The notes: a model not told the origin generated them from the letters alone. DNA of 64,000 nt from Trebonia sp963811335 (GCA_963811335.1 CAWERB010000030.1:197026-261025), one strand, 5' to 3'. Positions 35,731 through 44,817 are shown, numbered from the stretch's first letter. Translations and numbers: made by a program.

Positions 35731-36471
35731 GTGCAGCTTTTCCGTCTTGACGCGAGCATTAACCCCGACGGCTCGGCCAGCCGCGCGATCGGCGAGATCG
35801 TCGAGGCGGAGTGGCGCGGCGCGCACCCCGGTGGCACCGTCCGCCGTCGCGACCTGGGCACCGAGCCGCTGCCCGGCGACGCCTGGCCCGCCGCGGTAAA
35901 GGCAGCGTGGACCCCGGAGGAGGCGCGCGGCGAGCACCAGCGCGAGTCACTCGCGCTCGCGAGGGAACTGGCCGCCGAGCTCCGGTCGGCGGACGCGGTG
36001 CTCGCCACCGTGCCGCTGTACAACTTCGGCGTGGCGCAGCACGTCAAGGTCTGGATCGACCTGGTGATCGCCGGCGCGGCGGCGGCGAACGAGCGGCTGC
36101 TCGACGGCAAGCCGGCGGTCCTCGCCATCGTCCGCGGCGGCGCGTACGGCCCCGGCACGCCGCGCGACGGCTGGGACCACTCGACGGGCTACCTGCGGCG
36201 GATCTTCGGCGACGTGTGGGGCGCCGACCTGACGGTCGTGGAGCGCGAGTTCACCCTTGTCGGCGTCAACCCGGCGCTTGACCAGTTCACTGACCTGGCG
36301 GCGCAGCTCAAGGACGCGGCGCACTCCGCGGCGAAGGACGCCTGGCCGCGCACTGGCGGCCGCCCCGGTCCCGGCGGCCTGAGCCGGGCGCTCACGACAG
36401 CAGGTTCGCGGCGACGGTGGCGCCCAGCTCGTAGCACGCGTCCGTCACGTCCTTGCCGACCGGGCCGGTGA
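35731..36471 (+). CDS. FMN-dependent NADH-azoreductase / NAD(P)H oxidoreductase (flavodoxin fold)
   Basis: The first 210 or so residues match the AcpD/azoreductase family: N-terminal LFRLDASINPDGSASRAIG (FMN-phosphate loop), VLATVPLYNFGVAQHVKVWIDLV, and AIVRGGAYGPGTPRDGWDHSTGYLRRIFGDVWG. A good Shine-Dalgarno (GGGAGG) precedes the ATG. It would reduce quinones or azo bonds by two-electron transfer. The last 30-40 residues are Arg/Pro-rich, unlike the family, and overlap the convergent gene's 3' end by 80 bp; a natural stop may have been lost through an indel near 36370. The divergent MarR gene probably controls it. Confidence 0.8.
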   Translation: MQLFRLDASINPDGSASRAIGEIVEAEWRGAHPGGTVRRRDLGTEPLPGDAWPAAVKAAWTPEEARGEHQRESLALARELAAELRSADAVLATVPLYNFGVAQHVKVWIDLVIAGAAAANERLLDGKPAVLAIVRGGAYGPGTPRDGWDHSTGYLRRIFGDVWGADLTVVEREFTLVGVNPALDQFTDLAAQLKDAAHSAAKDAWPRTGGRPGPGGLSRALTTAGSRRRWRPARSTRPSRPCRPGR

Positions 36472-36853
36472 CGGCGACCGGCTTGACCACCTCGGTCCAG
36501 CCGAGCGCGCCGGCGATGGACGTCACCGCCCGCACCGCGCCGGCCGTGTCGTTGTCCCCGTGCACGTAGAGCCCGTACGGCGCGCCGGGCCGCGCCTGCA
36601 GGCACGGGTAGTAGACCTGGTCGAAGAAGTGCTTGAGCGCCCCGGACATGTAGCCGATGTTCGCCGGGGTGCCGAGCAGGAAACCGTCCGCGGCGAGCAC
36701 GTCGGGCACGGTCGCGGCCAGCGCGGGGGTGACCACGACGGAGACCTCCGACAGTGCCGGGTCGCCCGCCCCGGCGACGGCCGCTTCCAGCATCGCCCGC
36801 ATCGCGGGTGACGGCGTGTGGTGGACGACGAGCAGCCTGGGCACGCCGCCCAT
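36392..36853 (-). CDS. Flavodoxin-like / NADPH-dependent FMN reductase family protein
   Basis: A 153-residue protein with a flavodoxin fold: RLLVVHHTPSPAMRAM (phosphate loop), DGFLLGTPANIGYMSGALKHFFDQVYYPC (FMN isoalloxazine loop) and PYGLYVHGDNDT. It has the right length for a single-domain flavoprotein. It is convergent with the azoreductase gene. The partner and electron acceptor are not evident. Confidence 0.8.
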   Translation of the reverse strand: MGGVPRLLVVHHTPSPAMRAMLEAAVAGAGDPALSEVSVVVTPALAATVPDVLAADGFLLGTPANIGYMSGALKHFFDQVYYPCLQARPGAPYGLYVHGDNDTAGAVRAVTSIAGALGWTEVVKPVAVTGPVGKDVTDACYELGATVAANLLS

Positions 36854-36902
36854 GCTAGACGGACGGGCCGTGCCCGGCGGCGGTGATTACCGCCGGCCTC
36901 TC

Positions 36903-36931
36903 GTGAACCGGACGGCGGCCGGCTGCGATAG
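36903..36931 (+). promoter_or_regulatory. ECF-type promoter in front of the sigma gene
   Basis: GTGAACC (36903-36909) and CGATAG (36926-36931) with a 16-bp spacer resemble ECF sigma -35/-10 boxes. They end 7 nt before the sigma ATG, suggesting autoregulation. Confidence 0.4.
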
Positions 36932-36938
36932 AGAAGCG

Positions 36939-37445
36939 ATGGACGACGACGAACTGCTCGCGGCGCTGGCCGCGGGCGACGACGCGGCGCTGCGCGAGCT
37001 GTTCACCCGGCACGCGCCGTGGCTGGCCGCCCGCCTGCGGGCCGCGCTGCCGCCGCCGGACGTCGAGGACGTGCTGCAGGAGACGTTCCTCGCGGTGTGG
37101 CGGGGCGCGCGCGGCTACCGGCCGGCGGGCAGGCCGCGGGCGTGGCTGTGGGTGATCGCCCGCAACCAGGCGGCGCTGCTGCTGCGGCGGCGCGGCCCGG
37201 TCACCGCCTCGCTCGAGGAAATCCCGCTGGCCGGCGGCATCGACCCGGCCGAGGCCGCGCTGGCCCGGGCCGAGATCGCCGCCGCGCTGGCCGGCCCGGA
37301 GGGAGACGTGCTTCGCCTCATGTACGTCGAGGACCGCCCCGTCGCCGAGGTCGCCGCGCTGCTCGGCGTCCCGGCCGGCACGGTCAAGAGCCGCGCCCAC
37401 CGCGCCCGCCGCCTGCTGCGGACCGCCCTGGGAGGAACGAGATGA
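36939..37445 (+). CDS. ECF-type RNA polymerase sigma factor
   Basis: A 168-residue sigma-70-family protein with only regions 2 and 4. Region 2 reads LFTRHAPWLAARLRAAL then VEDVLQETFLAVWRGARGY; region 4 reads VLRLMYVEDRPVAEVAALLGVPAGTVKSRAHRARRLL. The ATG at 36939 follows a plausible ECF promoter. The stop overlaps the next gene (ATGA), the first of a run of four overlapping genes: membrane protein, ABC ATPase-permease fusion and another membrane protein. The operon layout suggests that a membrane stress or an antimicrobial is sensed and answered by the ABC exporter. Confidence 0.88.
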   Translation: MDDDELLAALAAGDDAALRELFTRHAPWLAARLRAALPPPDVEDVLQETFLAVWRGARGYRPAGRPRAWLWVIARNQAALLLRRRGPVTASLEEIPLAGGIDPAEAALARAEIAAALAGPEGDVLRLMYVEDRPVAEVAALLGVPAGTVKSRAHRARRLLRTALGGTR

Positions 37446-38171
37446 GCATCCACAACGAGGGCGGCCGCTTCCCCCCCGCCGATGACCCCGTCACCGGCGT
37501 CGACCTGGACCGGGTTCTGGGCCGGCGTCGCCGCCGAGGTCTGGCGGCGCCGCCCCGGCCGGGCCGAGCGCGCCGCCGCGCGGCTGCTGCGCTCACCCGG
37601 CCTCGCCCGTGCCCTGGTCACCACCCCGTCGCTGCTGCTGCCCTGGCTGATCTCGACGGTCGTCGTGTTCGGCGTCGGCGCGCTGGTCAGCCTCGGCCAG
37701 GGCCAGCCGCTCGTCTGGCTGCTCGCGCCCGCGGTCGCGGCGACCGGCGTCGCCTTCGCCTACGGGCCGGGGCTCGACCCCGCCTGGGAGCTGTCGGCGA
37801 GCTGCGCGCTGCCCGACCGGATGGTGCTGCTCACCCGGGTGGTCGCCGTGTTCGCGGTGAACGCGGTGCTCGGGCTGGCCGCCAGCGCGGCGTCGGGTGC
37901 GGCCACGGCGCTGACCTTCGGCTGGCTGATCCCGATGACCGCGGTCTGCGCGCTGGCCCTCGCCGTTGCGGTGGCCCTCCGGTCGGCCCTGGCCGGCGCG
38001 GGCGCGGGCATCGCCGCCTGGGTGATCACCGTGCTGTCCGCGCAGACGGCGAGCGGCCAGCTCACCGCCTCGGTCACCACCGTGACCGCCTATCTTCCTT
38101 ACCTCGTGGTCGCGGCCTGCTGCGCCACGGTCGCCATCTACGGGGCACGCCCGCGAAAGGGACTGCAGTGA
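37442..38171 (+). pseudogene. Multi-pass membrane protein, possible anti-sigma or ABC subunit, one frameshift
   Basis: The ATG overlaps the sigma stop (ATGA). Near 37512 an extra G shifts the frame; the corrected reading is a soluble N-terminus (DRFWAGVAAEVWRRRPGRAE) followed by about six hydrophobic segments (LLPWLISTVVVFGVGALV through TAYLPYLVVAACCATVAIY). It ends in GTGA overlap with the ABC gene. Position after an ECF sigma gene fits a membrane anti-sigma factor, but no zinc-binding anti-sigma motif is seen; it could equally be a transporter subunit. The indel may be a sequencing error. Confidence 0.6.
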
Positions 38172-40594
38172 ATGTTGAGATGAGAGACACCCGCCGCTCG
38201 TTCGGGAAAAATAACGCAGTCGACGGGGTGGACCTGCGGCTGGGGGCCGGAGTATTCGGGCTGCTCGGCCCCAACGGGGCGGGGAAGACCTCCCTGCTGC
38301 GCATGCTCGCCACCGTGCTGCCGCCGTCGTCGGGTGAGATCCGGCTGCTTGAGCGCGACCCGCGCGGCGCCGCGGGCCGCCGGGAGATCCGGCGGCGGCT
38401 CGGCTACCTGCCGCAGAACCTCGGCTATTACCCGTCGTTCACCGTAGTGGAGTTCATCGAGTACTTCGCGCTGCTCAAGGAGATGCCGTCGGCCGCGGTG
38501 CCCCGGGCGGTGGCGGCGGCGGTAGAGCGGGTCGACCTCGGCGCGAAGGCCAGGGCCAAGCTGCGCACGCTGTCCGGCGGGATGCTGCGCCGCGTCGGCA
38601 TCGCCCAGGCGATCGTGAACGACCCGGACCTGCTGCTGCTCGACGAGCCGACCGCCGGCCTCGACCCGGAGCAGCGGGTGCAGTTCCGGTCGCTGATGAG
38701 GTCGCTCGGCGAGCGCGCTACGGTGATCGTCTCGACGCACCTGGTCGAGGACGTGGGGGCGGCGTGCGGCGAGGTGGCGCTGATGGCCGGCGGGAAGATC
38801 GTGTTCCGCGGCACGCCAGCCGAGCTGACCGCGCGCGGCGAGGGGCACGGCGTGGGCGACGCGCCGCTCGAGCGCGGCTACAGCGCGGTGCTGTCGGCGG
38901 CCAGGTTCGGAGGTACAGCGTCGGGAGCGGTTGACGAGCGAATACGAGCGAATCGAAGCAGTGCGTCAGCGAATGCGGACACCGAGCGCCAGCGAGGTGT
39001 CCGCATGAGCGTGCTGGATGTCCCCCGTCCCGGCAGGCGCCGCCGCGCCCGCACCTGCCCGGCGGCCCGGGCGCTGCGGCTTGAGCTCAAGCGCAGCGCG
39101 GTGCCGTGGGTGCTGCCGCTGCTCGCGGCCGTGTTCTACTTCGACGCGCTGCGCACGGCCAACGGGTTCGCGGCCGTGTGGGCGCAGCGGGCCTCCGTGA
39201 TCACCGACCACATGTCGGGGGTGTTCGGCGTGTTCGCGACCGGGCTCGCCGCCTGGGCGGGGTCACGCGAGGGCCGCAGGAAGACGCTCGACCTGGTCGG
39301 CACCACGCCGCGGGCGGCCTGGGCGCGGCAGTCCGTTGCCCTCGCCGGAACGCTTGGCTGGGTACTGCTCGCGTTCCTCGCCGAGATCGCGGTGATCTAC
39401 GGGCAGACCGCCCGGCAGGCGACCTGGGGCGGCCCGCCGCTGTGGCCGGTTTTCGTCGGCGTGGCCTGCGTGACCGTCGTGACGGTGCTCGGGTTCACCG
39501 CCGGGGTGTTCTTCCCCGGGCGGTTCACCGCCCCGCTGGCCGCCATCGGCGTGTTCGTGCTCTTCCAGGTCGGCTTCCGTCAGGTCCTGGGCATCACGCC
39601 GTCGTCCGCCACGTATGCGCTGCTGTCCCCGGGCACCGCCCCGCCGCAGGTCGACGCGGGCACCTACTACCACGTCGCGCCGGACGTCCCGATCGTGCAG
39701 GTCATGTTCATGGCCGGGCTCGCGGTCGCGCTGTTCGGCGTGCTCGGCCTGGCCCAGGGGCTGCGCGAGCTCCGGCTGGGCGATGGCAGCGCGGCGCTGC
39801 GGGCCGTGCTCGTCCGGGGTGACGGCTGGCTGCTCCGCGCGGTCGCGGTCTTGCTGATCGCGTGCGGCGTGACGGCGTCCGCGGTCGCGTTCTCGCTGGC
39901 CGGGACGGCGCGGCCGGACGCGGTGACCGGCGAGTGGTCGATCCCCGTGCTGCATTCCGCGGCCACCGACCAGCCGGTTCCCTATGCCCCCGACTGCAGC
40001 ACGTCCGGGTCCGGGTTCCAGGTGTGCGTGCACCCGGCGTTCGGCTTCTACCTGCACCAGGTCGCCGCGGAACTCGACCCGGTGGCCGCCGAGATCGCCG
40101 GGCTGCCCGGCGCTCCGGTGGCCGCGCGCGAGCTGCCCAGCCAGGTCGGCAGCCAGGTGCTGACGAGCGGCATCGCAGGTAATCCGCCGGTGTTCGATTA
40201 CACCGCCGACCACGTGGGCGCCTACTTCGGCCTGTTCGGCGGCTTTGACCCGGTGGGCTGGCAACAGGGATTCCAGGAAGGGCTGCTCGACGCGTTCCTT
40301 GAGGCGCCGGCTCCTCCTGGGCCGTGGAACGGCCAGGGTAACGGCCCTGCCCCGCTTGACGCGGCGCAGCAGGCGGTGGAGGACGTGCTGCTGGCCGGGG
40401 TCGGCTCGCCGCCGCTCGGCGCGTCGGCCGGCCAGACCGCCCCGGACGGCAAACTGAGCGCCGCGACGCTGGCCGACATCAACGCCGCCGCGCAGCGGTT
40501 CGGCGCGCTGCCCGCGAGCGCACGGCACGCCTGGCTCGCCGCCCACCTGGCCGCCCTGCGGGCGGGCAACGTCACCCTGGCGCAGCTGCCGTGA
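38168..40594 (+). CDS. ABC transporter with ATPase and permease domains fused in one reading frame
   Basis: About 808 residues. The ATPase part (1-235) has Walker A LLGPNGAGKTS, signature LSGGMLRRVGIAQAI, Walker B LLLLDEP and the H-loop STHLVED. A charged linker of some 50 residues (RANRSSASANADTERQ) follows. From about 280, in the same frame, a permease part begins with an internal Met-Ser-Val at 39005 and has six to eight hydrophobic segments plus a large extracytoplasmic loop containing two Cys (CSTSGSGFQVC). No stop separates the parts. ABC-2-type exporters normally use two genes, so this is either a true fusion or a lost stop. The GTG start overlaps the upstream stop. Confidence 0.8.
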   Translation: MNVEMRDTRRSFGKNNAVDGVDLRLGAGVFGLLGPNGAGKTSLLRMLATVLPPSSGEIRLLERDPRGAAGRREIRRRLGYLPQNLGYYPSFTVVEFIEYFALLKEMPSAAVPRAVAAAVERVDLGAKARAKLRTLSGGMLRRVGIAQAIVNDPDLLLLDEPTAGLDPEQRVQFRSLMRSLGERATVIVSTHLVEDVGAACGEVALMAGGKIVFRGTPAELTARGEGHGVGDAPLERGYSAVLSAARFGGTASGAVDERIRANRSSASANADTERQRGVRMSVLDVPRPGRRRRARTCPAARALRLELKRSAVPWVLPLLAAVFYFDALRTANGFAAVWAQRASVITDHMSGVFGVFATGLAAWAGSREGRRKTLDLVGTTPRAAWARQSVALAGTLGWVLLAFLAEIAVIYGQTARQATWGGPPLWPVFVGVACVTVVTVLGFTAGVFFPGRFTAPLAAIGVFVLFQVGFRQVLGITPSSATYALLSPGTAPPQVDAGTYYHVAPDVPIVQVMFMAGLAVALFGVLGLAQGLRELRLGDGSAALRAVLVRGDGWLLRAVAVLLIACGVTASAVAFSLAGTARPDAVTGEWSIPVLHSAATDQPVPYAPDCSTSGSGFQVCVHPAFGFYLHQVAAELDPVAAEIAGLPGAPVAARELPSQVGSQVLTSGIAGNPPVFDYTADHVGAYFGLFGGFDPVGWQQGFQEGLLDAFLEAPAPPGPWNGQGNGPAPLDAAQQAVEDVLLAGVGSPPLGASAGQTAPDGKLSAATLADINAAAQRFGALPASARHAWLAAHLAALRAGNVTLAQLP

Positions 40595-41258
40595 CCGCCG
40601 CGCCGGTACTCAAGCCGCCGACCGCGTTCCTGGGGACGACCAGCCGGCTCCCGGGCGGCATCCGGCTGACCTGGCTGCACCTGCGCACCCGCCGCGTCCC
40701 GGCCGGCGTCATCGCGCTCGCCGCCTGCGGCGCGGTGCTGCATGCCGCGCTGCACTGGCACTGGACGTTCAACTCCGGTGTCTACGCGCAGCAGGTCCCG
40801 ATGATCATCGAGGCCGGCGCGGCGGCGGTGATCGCGGTGACCGCGCACAGCCCGTTCGGCGAGCAGGAACGCGCGGCCGGGCACTGGCTGCCGTTCCTGC
40901 GGCTGCTGCGCGGCGGTCGGCGCTGACCGGCATCGCGATCTTGTTCTTGCAGTTGGGCGCCGCCGGCGAGGGACTGAACGCGGGCGTGCTTGTCCTGGCC
41001 AGGAACGTGATCGGGTTCACCGGCCTCGGGCTTTTGTGCTCACTGGTCACCGGCGGGCTGCTGGCCTGGACGGTGCCGCTCGGCTACATGATGTTCTGCC
41101 AGTACGCGCTGCTCGAACTGTGGCGGGCGCCGTGGGCCTGGCCGGTCCGCCCGCCCGCCGACCGGGGTGCGTGGATCGCCGCGAGCGTGGTCCTGGCGGC
41201 CGGACTGCTCTCATTCACCGTCCGCGGCCCGCGCACCCGGCTCAGCGACGACGGCTAG
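40591..41258 (+). pseudogene. Multi-pass membrane protein of the ECF/ABC operon, one frameshift
   Basis: The GTG overlaps the ABC stop (GTGA). The first frame (to about 40915) gives GIRLTWLHLRTRRVPAG and two hydrophobic segments. A one-base deletion near 40915 moves the frame to ALTGIAILFLQLG and three further segments (GLLCSLVTGGLLAWTVPLGY) up to the stop at 41258. The total of about 220 residues with five or six helices suits a transporter subunit. Family not recognised. Confidence 0.6.
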
Positions 41259-41310
41259 CCGCGCCGACGGGCGGCCTGGCCGTTAAGGCCGCGTTTCGGA
41301 CTTACGTTAC

Positions 41311-41350
41311 CGCCGAGGGTCTGACACCGCATAGGTGTCAACCCTCGGCG
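41311..41350. repeat. Third copy of the dispersed hairpin
   Basis: Arms 41311-41328 and 41334-41350 pair over 17 bp with one bulged C. Loop GCATA and the adjoining GGTGTC are identical to the copy at 33028-33068, and the element ends in the same CTCGGCGCT. It lacks the 18-bp box. It lies 52 bp past the preceding gene, where it may end transcription. Confidence 0.8.
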
Positions 41351-41389
41351 CTGAGCTCCGGAACAGCAGCCGGCGTGCTTTACTGGTAA

Positions 41390-41405
41390 TCGAAGATGTA
41401 TTTGA
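41390..41405. promoter_or_regulatory. SOS (LexA) box in front of lexA
   Basis: TCGAAGATGTATTTGA matches the actinobacterial consensus TCGAACATGTGTTCGA at 13 of 16 positions. It overlaps the putative -35 box (TTGATT, 41402-41407), so bound LexA would block its own promoter. A -10 box TACCGT follows at 41424-41429. Confidence 0.65.
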
Positions 41406-41437
41406 TTGACTGGTTGCTTCTGTTACCGTATTCAAAC

Positions 41438-42136
41438 ATGAAGCAGATCGCGGTAAGCACGGGCGCGCGGCAGGGCGGTTCCGGGGATCTTGGCCTGACC
41501 CCGCAGCGGCGCAAGATCATCCAGGTCATCGAGGACTCGCTGCAGAGCAGGGGCTACCCGCCGAGCCTCCGGGAGATCGGGCAGGCGGTGGGGCTGGCGA
41601 GCACGTCGAGCGTCTCTTACCAGATGTCGGTGCTCGAGGCGGCCGGGTACCTGAGCCGCGAGACGGGGCGGCCGCGGACCGCCGTGCTCCGGGCACCGGG
41701 CGGGCCCGATCCTGACGCCGGGCCGAAGAGGCAGGCGGATAAGCGCATGACCCAGGTCCCGGTGGTGGGGCGCATCGCGGCGGGCGTCCCGATCCTCGCC
41801 GACGAGACGCCCGATGACGTCATCGCGCTGCCGAAGCTGCTGACCGGGGAGGGCAGCCTGATCGCGCTGCGGGTCAAGGGGGACTCCATGATCGGCGCCG
41901 CGATAGCCGACGGCGACTGGGTGGTCGTCCGCAGGCAGCCCGACGCGGACAACGGCGACATCGTCGCGGCCATGCTGGAGAGCGACGGCTCCGCCGACAG
42001 CGAGGCGACCGTCAAGACGCTCAAGCGGGCCGACGGCCACACCTGGCTGATCGCGCACAACCCCGTGTACACCCCGATCCTGGCCGACCGGGCGGAGATC
42101 ATCGGCAAGGTCGTCAGCGTCCTGCGGCGACTGTGA
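41438..42136 (+). CDS. lexA: LexA repressor (SOS response regulator)
   Basis: A 232-residue LexA. The winged helix (LTPQRRKIIQVIEDSLQSRGYPPSLREIGQAVG... split here) covers residues about 20-90, and the peptidase domain follows. The autocleavage Ala-Gly bond lies in GRIAAGVPI; the nucleophile is the Ser of KGDSMIG and the base the Lys of VKTLKR. The ATG at 41438 is chosen because it starts the conserved part and lies 9 nt after a TACCGT -10 box. An SOS-type box sits 33 bp upstream. RecA-stimulated self-cleavage would relieve repression of DNA-repair genes. Confidence 0.92.
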   Translation: MKQIAVSTGARQGGSGDLGLTPQRRKIIQVIEDSLQSRGYPPSLREIGQAVGLASTSSVSYQMSVLEAAGYLSRETGRPRTAVLRAPGGPDPDAGPKRQADKRMTQVPVVGRIAAGVPILADETPDDVIALPKLLTGEGSLIALRVKGDSMIGAAIADGDWVVVRRQPDADNGDIVAAMLESDGSADSEATVKTLKRADGHTWLIAHNPVYTPILADRAEIIGKVVSVLRRL

Positions 42137-42144
42137 CGAGGCCG

Positions 42145-42516
42145 CTAGCCCTGCTCTCGGAGGTCCGCGATCATCGGCGAGCCGAACCGGATCACGTTGC
42201 CGTCCGGGTCGACGAGCACGCCCTCATGCTGGCCCCATTCGGTGTCTTGCGGTAGCCGCACGTCGCCGCCGGCCGCAAGCCACGTCGCAGCCAGCGCGTC
42301 GGCGTCCTCGACGAACAGGTAGGCGGACGACCGGCGGTCCACCCGCGTATCGAGGTCAGGCTCCACGCCGAGGTGGATCTCCACGCCGTTAAGGGTGATG
42401 AAGCCGTAGGCGCCGCTGTGCCAGTGGCGGACGCCGAAGCCGAGCCCGCGGTAGTAGGCAAGGGCAGCCACCAGGTCGCTAACCGGAAAGATCGGCGCTA
42501 CTCGCGTGCTCACCAT
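42145..42516 (-). CDS. VOC/glyoxalase-fold protein (bleomycin-resistance-like)
   Basis: A 123-residue single-domain VOC protein: VAPIFPVSDLVAALAYYRGLGF at the start, GFITLNGVEIHLGV in the middle, and GVLVDPDGNVIRFG at the end, the usual strand plus Glu/Asp metal or ligand site. Such small proteins are often antibiotic-binding resistance proteins or dimeric isomerases. It is convergent with lexA; function not known. Confidence 0.8.
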   Translation of the reverse strand: MVSTRVAPIFPVSDLVAALAYYRGLGFGVRHWHSGAYGFITLNGVEIHLGVEPDLDTRVDRRSSAYLFVEDADALAATWLAAGGDVRLPQDTEWGQHEGVLVDPDGNVIRFGSPMIADLREQG

Positions 42517-42566
42517 TGCAACTTACCTCGTCGGGCCGGCAATCGGCGGGGATGTGGTGCGTGTAG

Positions 42567-43043
42567 TCAGGCGGGCGTTTCCGCTTGCAGTTGCCGTACC
42601 ACCGCGAGCGCGTCGCCGACATGCTGCCCGATGTTGGTCATCGAGTTGAAGACGTGCCTGACGGTGCCGGCCCGGTCGATCACGTAGGTGACCCGGCCGG
42701 GAATCAGGCCAAGCACCGCCGGCACCCCGTAGCTCTTGCGTACCTGGCCGCCCTCGTCGCTCACCAGGGTGAACGGCAGCTTGTGATGGTCCGCGAACGC
42801 GGCGTGGCGGCCGGCCGAGTCCGAGCTGACCCCGATCACCTCGGCGCCCGCCTCCGCGAACACCTCGTGGCTGTCGCGGAACGCGCACGCCTCGGCTGTG
42901 CAGCCGCGCGTCTCGTCCTTCGGGTAGAAGTACAGGACCACGACCCGGTCAGCGAGGCGGTCATGCAGCCTGACCCGCTCGCCCGACTGCGACACGAGGG
43001 AGAAGTCGGGGGCCTTGTCCCCTACCTGAACGCCGCGCGCCAT
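42567..43043 (-). CDS. bcp: Thioredoxin-dependent peroxiredoxin, Bcp/PrxQ type
   Basis: A 158-residue peroxiredoxin that reduces hydroperoxides. FSLVSQSGERVRLHD and LYFYPKDETRGCTAEACAFRD carry the peroxidatic Cys (GCT, residue about 48) and the resolving Cys five residues later, as in atypical two-Cys Bcp proteins. The conserved Arg lies in PGRVTYVIDRAG. It is downstream of an APC permease on the same strand, with a 77-bp gap that has its own AT-rich promoter-like stretch, so it is probably a separate transcript. Confidence 0.9.
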   Translation of the reverse strand: MARGVQVGDKAPDFSLVSQSGERVRLHDRLADRVVVLYFYPKDETRGCTAEACAFRDSHEVFAEAGAEVIGVSSDSAGRHAAFADHHKLPFTLVSDEGGQVRKSYGVPAVLGLIPGRVTYVIDRAGTVRHVFNSMTNIGQHVGDALAVVRQLQAETPA

Positions 43044-43120
43044 GCTGTCCGCCTTCCGCAGAGGGTTCCCGCCCGCGGATGGTGGCCGGCTGTCCCGCGG
43101 GGACGGGTGGATAATTCACA

Positions 43121-44677
43121 CTATGTCCCAAGGTCCAGTCGGCCACTCATGCCGGCTCCGCTTAACCGGCCTGCCTCCGCCACTGTCTCGAGCTCTGGCG
43201 CGTCGGTGTGCACCAGGCCTACCTCGGTGACCCGCCGCGGGTCCCTGACGTACAGGTAGACCAGGTAGATGACGCCGACCACCATGAACCCGGCGACACC
43301 CGGCGCCATGTACGACGCGGGGGCGGTGAGCGGCCCGACGAAGGAGAACGCGCGTATCCCCGCCGCGGTCAGCCACGCCGGAACGAACGCGGCGATCCCC
43401 GCCAGCGGGATGACCAGGTGCAGCATCGGATTCCAGCGCCGCCCAGGGCCGCGCCGTGACGCCGAGGCGAAGTACCCGATGCAGGCCGCGTTGACCACGA
43501 TGTACACGGCGACAAGCACCAGCACGATCCCGGTGCCGACCATGGCGAACGCGTTGGTGGGGTTGTAGGCCAGCCCTAGGCCGAGCGTAACCGCCACCGT
43601 CAGGACGAACGTGACGACGATGGCCGTCACCGGCGAGCGGTGCCGGCTGTGCACCCGGGCGAGCGCGTGCGGGAACGCACCGATCCGGCCCATGGCGAAG
43701 CCGGTCCTGCTGGCCACGTTCACCCCGGCGTTGGCGTTCGCGATCGTGGAGTTGACGATGGCGAGGAACACGAAGAACCAGAACAGCCCGTACAGCGAGC
43801 GGGCCATGCCCTCCCACGATCCTGAACCGGAGCTGCCGAACCCGGAGAACCCGGCCGGCCCGAACGCCACGTCGACCGCGTACGTGGTGAACACGTAGAG
43901 CAGGCCGATGCTCAGCGTGGCGAGCAGCACCGCGCGCGGGATGGTGCGCCGCGGGTTCCGTGCCTCCTCGGCCAGCGGTGCCGCGCCCTCGAACCCGCCG
44001 AACGCGAGCACCGAGTACACCGAGCCCGCGATCACCCCGGAGACGCCGTGATACCCCTTCGGCGTGTACTTGGTGCCGAAGACCCCGGCCGTGTTGGCGG
44101 ACCCGGCGTGCACCACGAAGAACACCGCGAGCACCAGGAAGACCGCGATCTCGGTGATGCCGAGGATGGTGCCGAGCCGGGCCGAGGTCCTGATCCCGTA
44201 GAAGCCGGCGACCAGGATGATCACCGCGCCGGCCAGCGACCACGGCCACCACAGGTTCTCCGGGTACCCGGAGAAGTCGGAGTTGATGGTGCTCGCGACG
44301 GTGAAACCGAGCTGCAGCAGGACGAGCGGCGCGATGAGCACGCCGCACAGCACGTAGCCCCACGCGGTGAGGAAGCCGACCGCGGGGTGCAGCCCGCGGG
44401 CCGCGTAGGTTGCGAGCGACCCGGCCGACGGCAGCTCGCGGGCAAGCAGGCCGATGCACGACGCGGACAGCAGGCACGCGACGAGCGCGATAAGGACGGA
44501 CAGCGGCAGCGCGCCGCCCGCGTACGCGGCGCCCGCCGGGATCGAGGCCGCGATCGCGGCCCCCGGTGCCATGTCGGTGATCGACTGGAACAGTACCTCG
44601 CGCAGCCCGATCGCGTCGCGGCGCAGGCCTGGGGCGGCTGGTGCAGGACTGGAAACGGTTTCGTCAGTGCCGGCCAT
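43121..44677 (-). CDS. APC-superfamily amino-acid permease
   Basis: A 518-residue integral membrane protein with about 12 helices and hydrophilic ends. It shows the N-terminal VLFQSITDMAPGAAIAASIP, the helix-break FGGFEGAAPLAEEARNPRRTIPRA signature of the APC fold and SRTGFAMGRIGAFPHALARVHSRHRSP in the later loop. The frame is intact, unlike the related permease at 29.5 kb. It would import an amino acid or related compound by proton or sodium coupling. It is divergent from a PPOX-type oxidoreductase gene. Confidence 0.88.
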   Translation of the reverse strand: MAGTDETVSSPAPAAPGLRRDAIGLREVLFQSITDMAPGAAIAASIPAGAAYAGGALPLSVLIALVACLLSASCIGLLARELPSAGSLATYAARGLHPAVGFLTAWGYVLCGVLIAPLVLLQLGFTVASTINSDFSGYPENLWWPWSLAGAVIILVAGFYGIRTSARLGTILGITEIAVFLVLAVFFVVHAGSANTAGVFGTKYTPKGYHGVSGVIAGSVYSVLAFGGFEGAAPLAEEARNPRRTIPRAVLLATLSIGLLYVFTTYAVDVAFGPAGFSGFGSSGSGSWEGMARSLYGLFWFFVFLAIVNSTIANANAGVNVASRTGFAMGRIGAFPHALARVHSRHRSPVTAIVVTFVLTVAVTLGLGLAYNPTNAFAMVGTGIVLVLVAVYIVVNAACIGYFASASRRGPGRRWNPMLHLVIPLAGIAAFVPAWLTAAGIRAFSFVGPLTAPASYMAPGVAGFMVVGVIYLVYLYVRDPRRVTEVGLVHTDAPELETVAEAGRLSGAGMSGRLDLGT

Positions 44678-44817
44678 GGCGTCATGATCGCACGGGCGTT
44701 AGGTGATGCACAGGCTTAATCCGGGCACCCCGCGCCGACGTCGAGGAGGCGCTCGACCGCGCCGCCGGCGAGTGGCGGCGGGGCGGGGTCCGGCGGCTTC
44801 ACCGCACTGCCGCCTGT

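Noticed and set aside
37019..38167. Treating the open frame from 37019 to 40594 as one 1191-residue protein
   Set aside because: The part before 38168 is the out-of-frame shadow of the sigma and membrane-protein genes; the ABC protein starts at the GTG overlapping the preceding stop.
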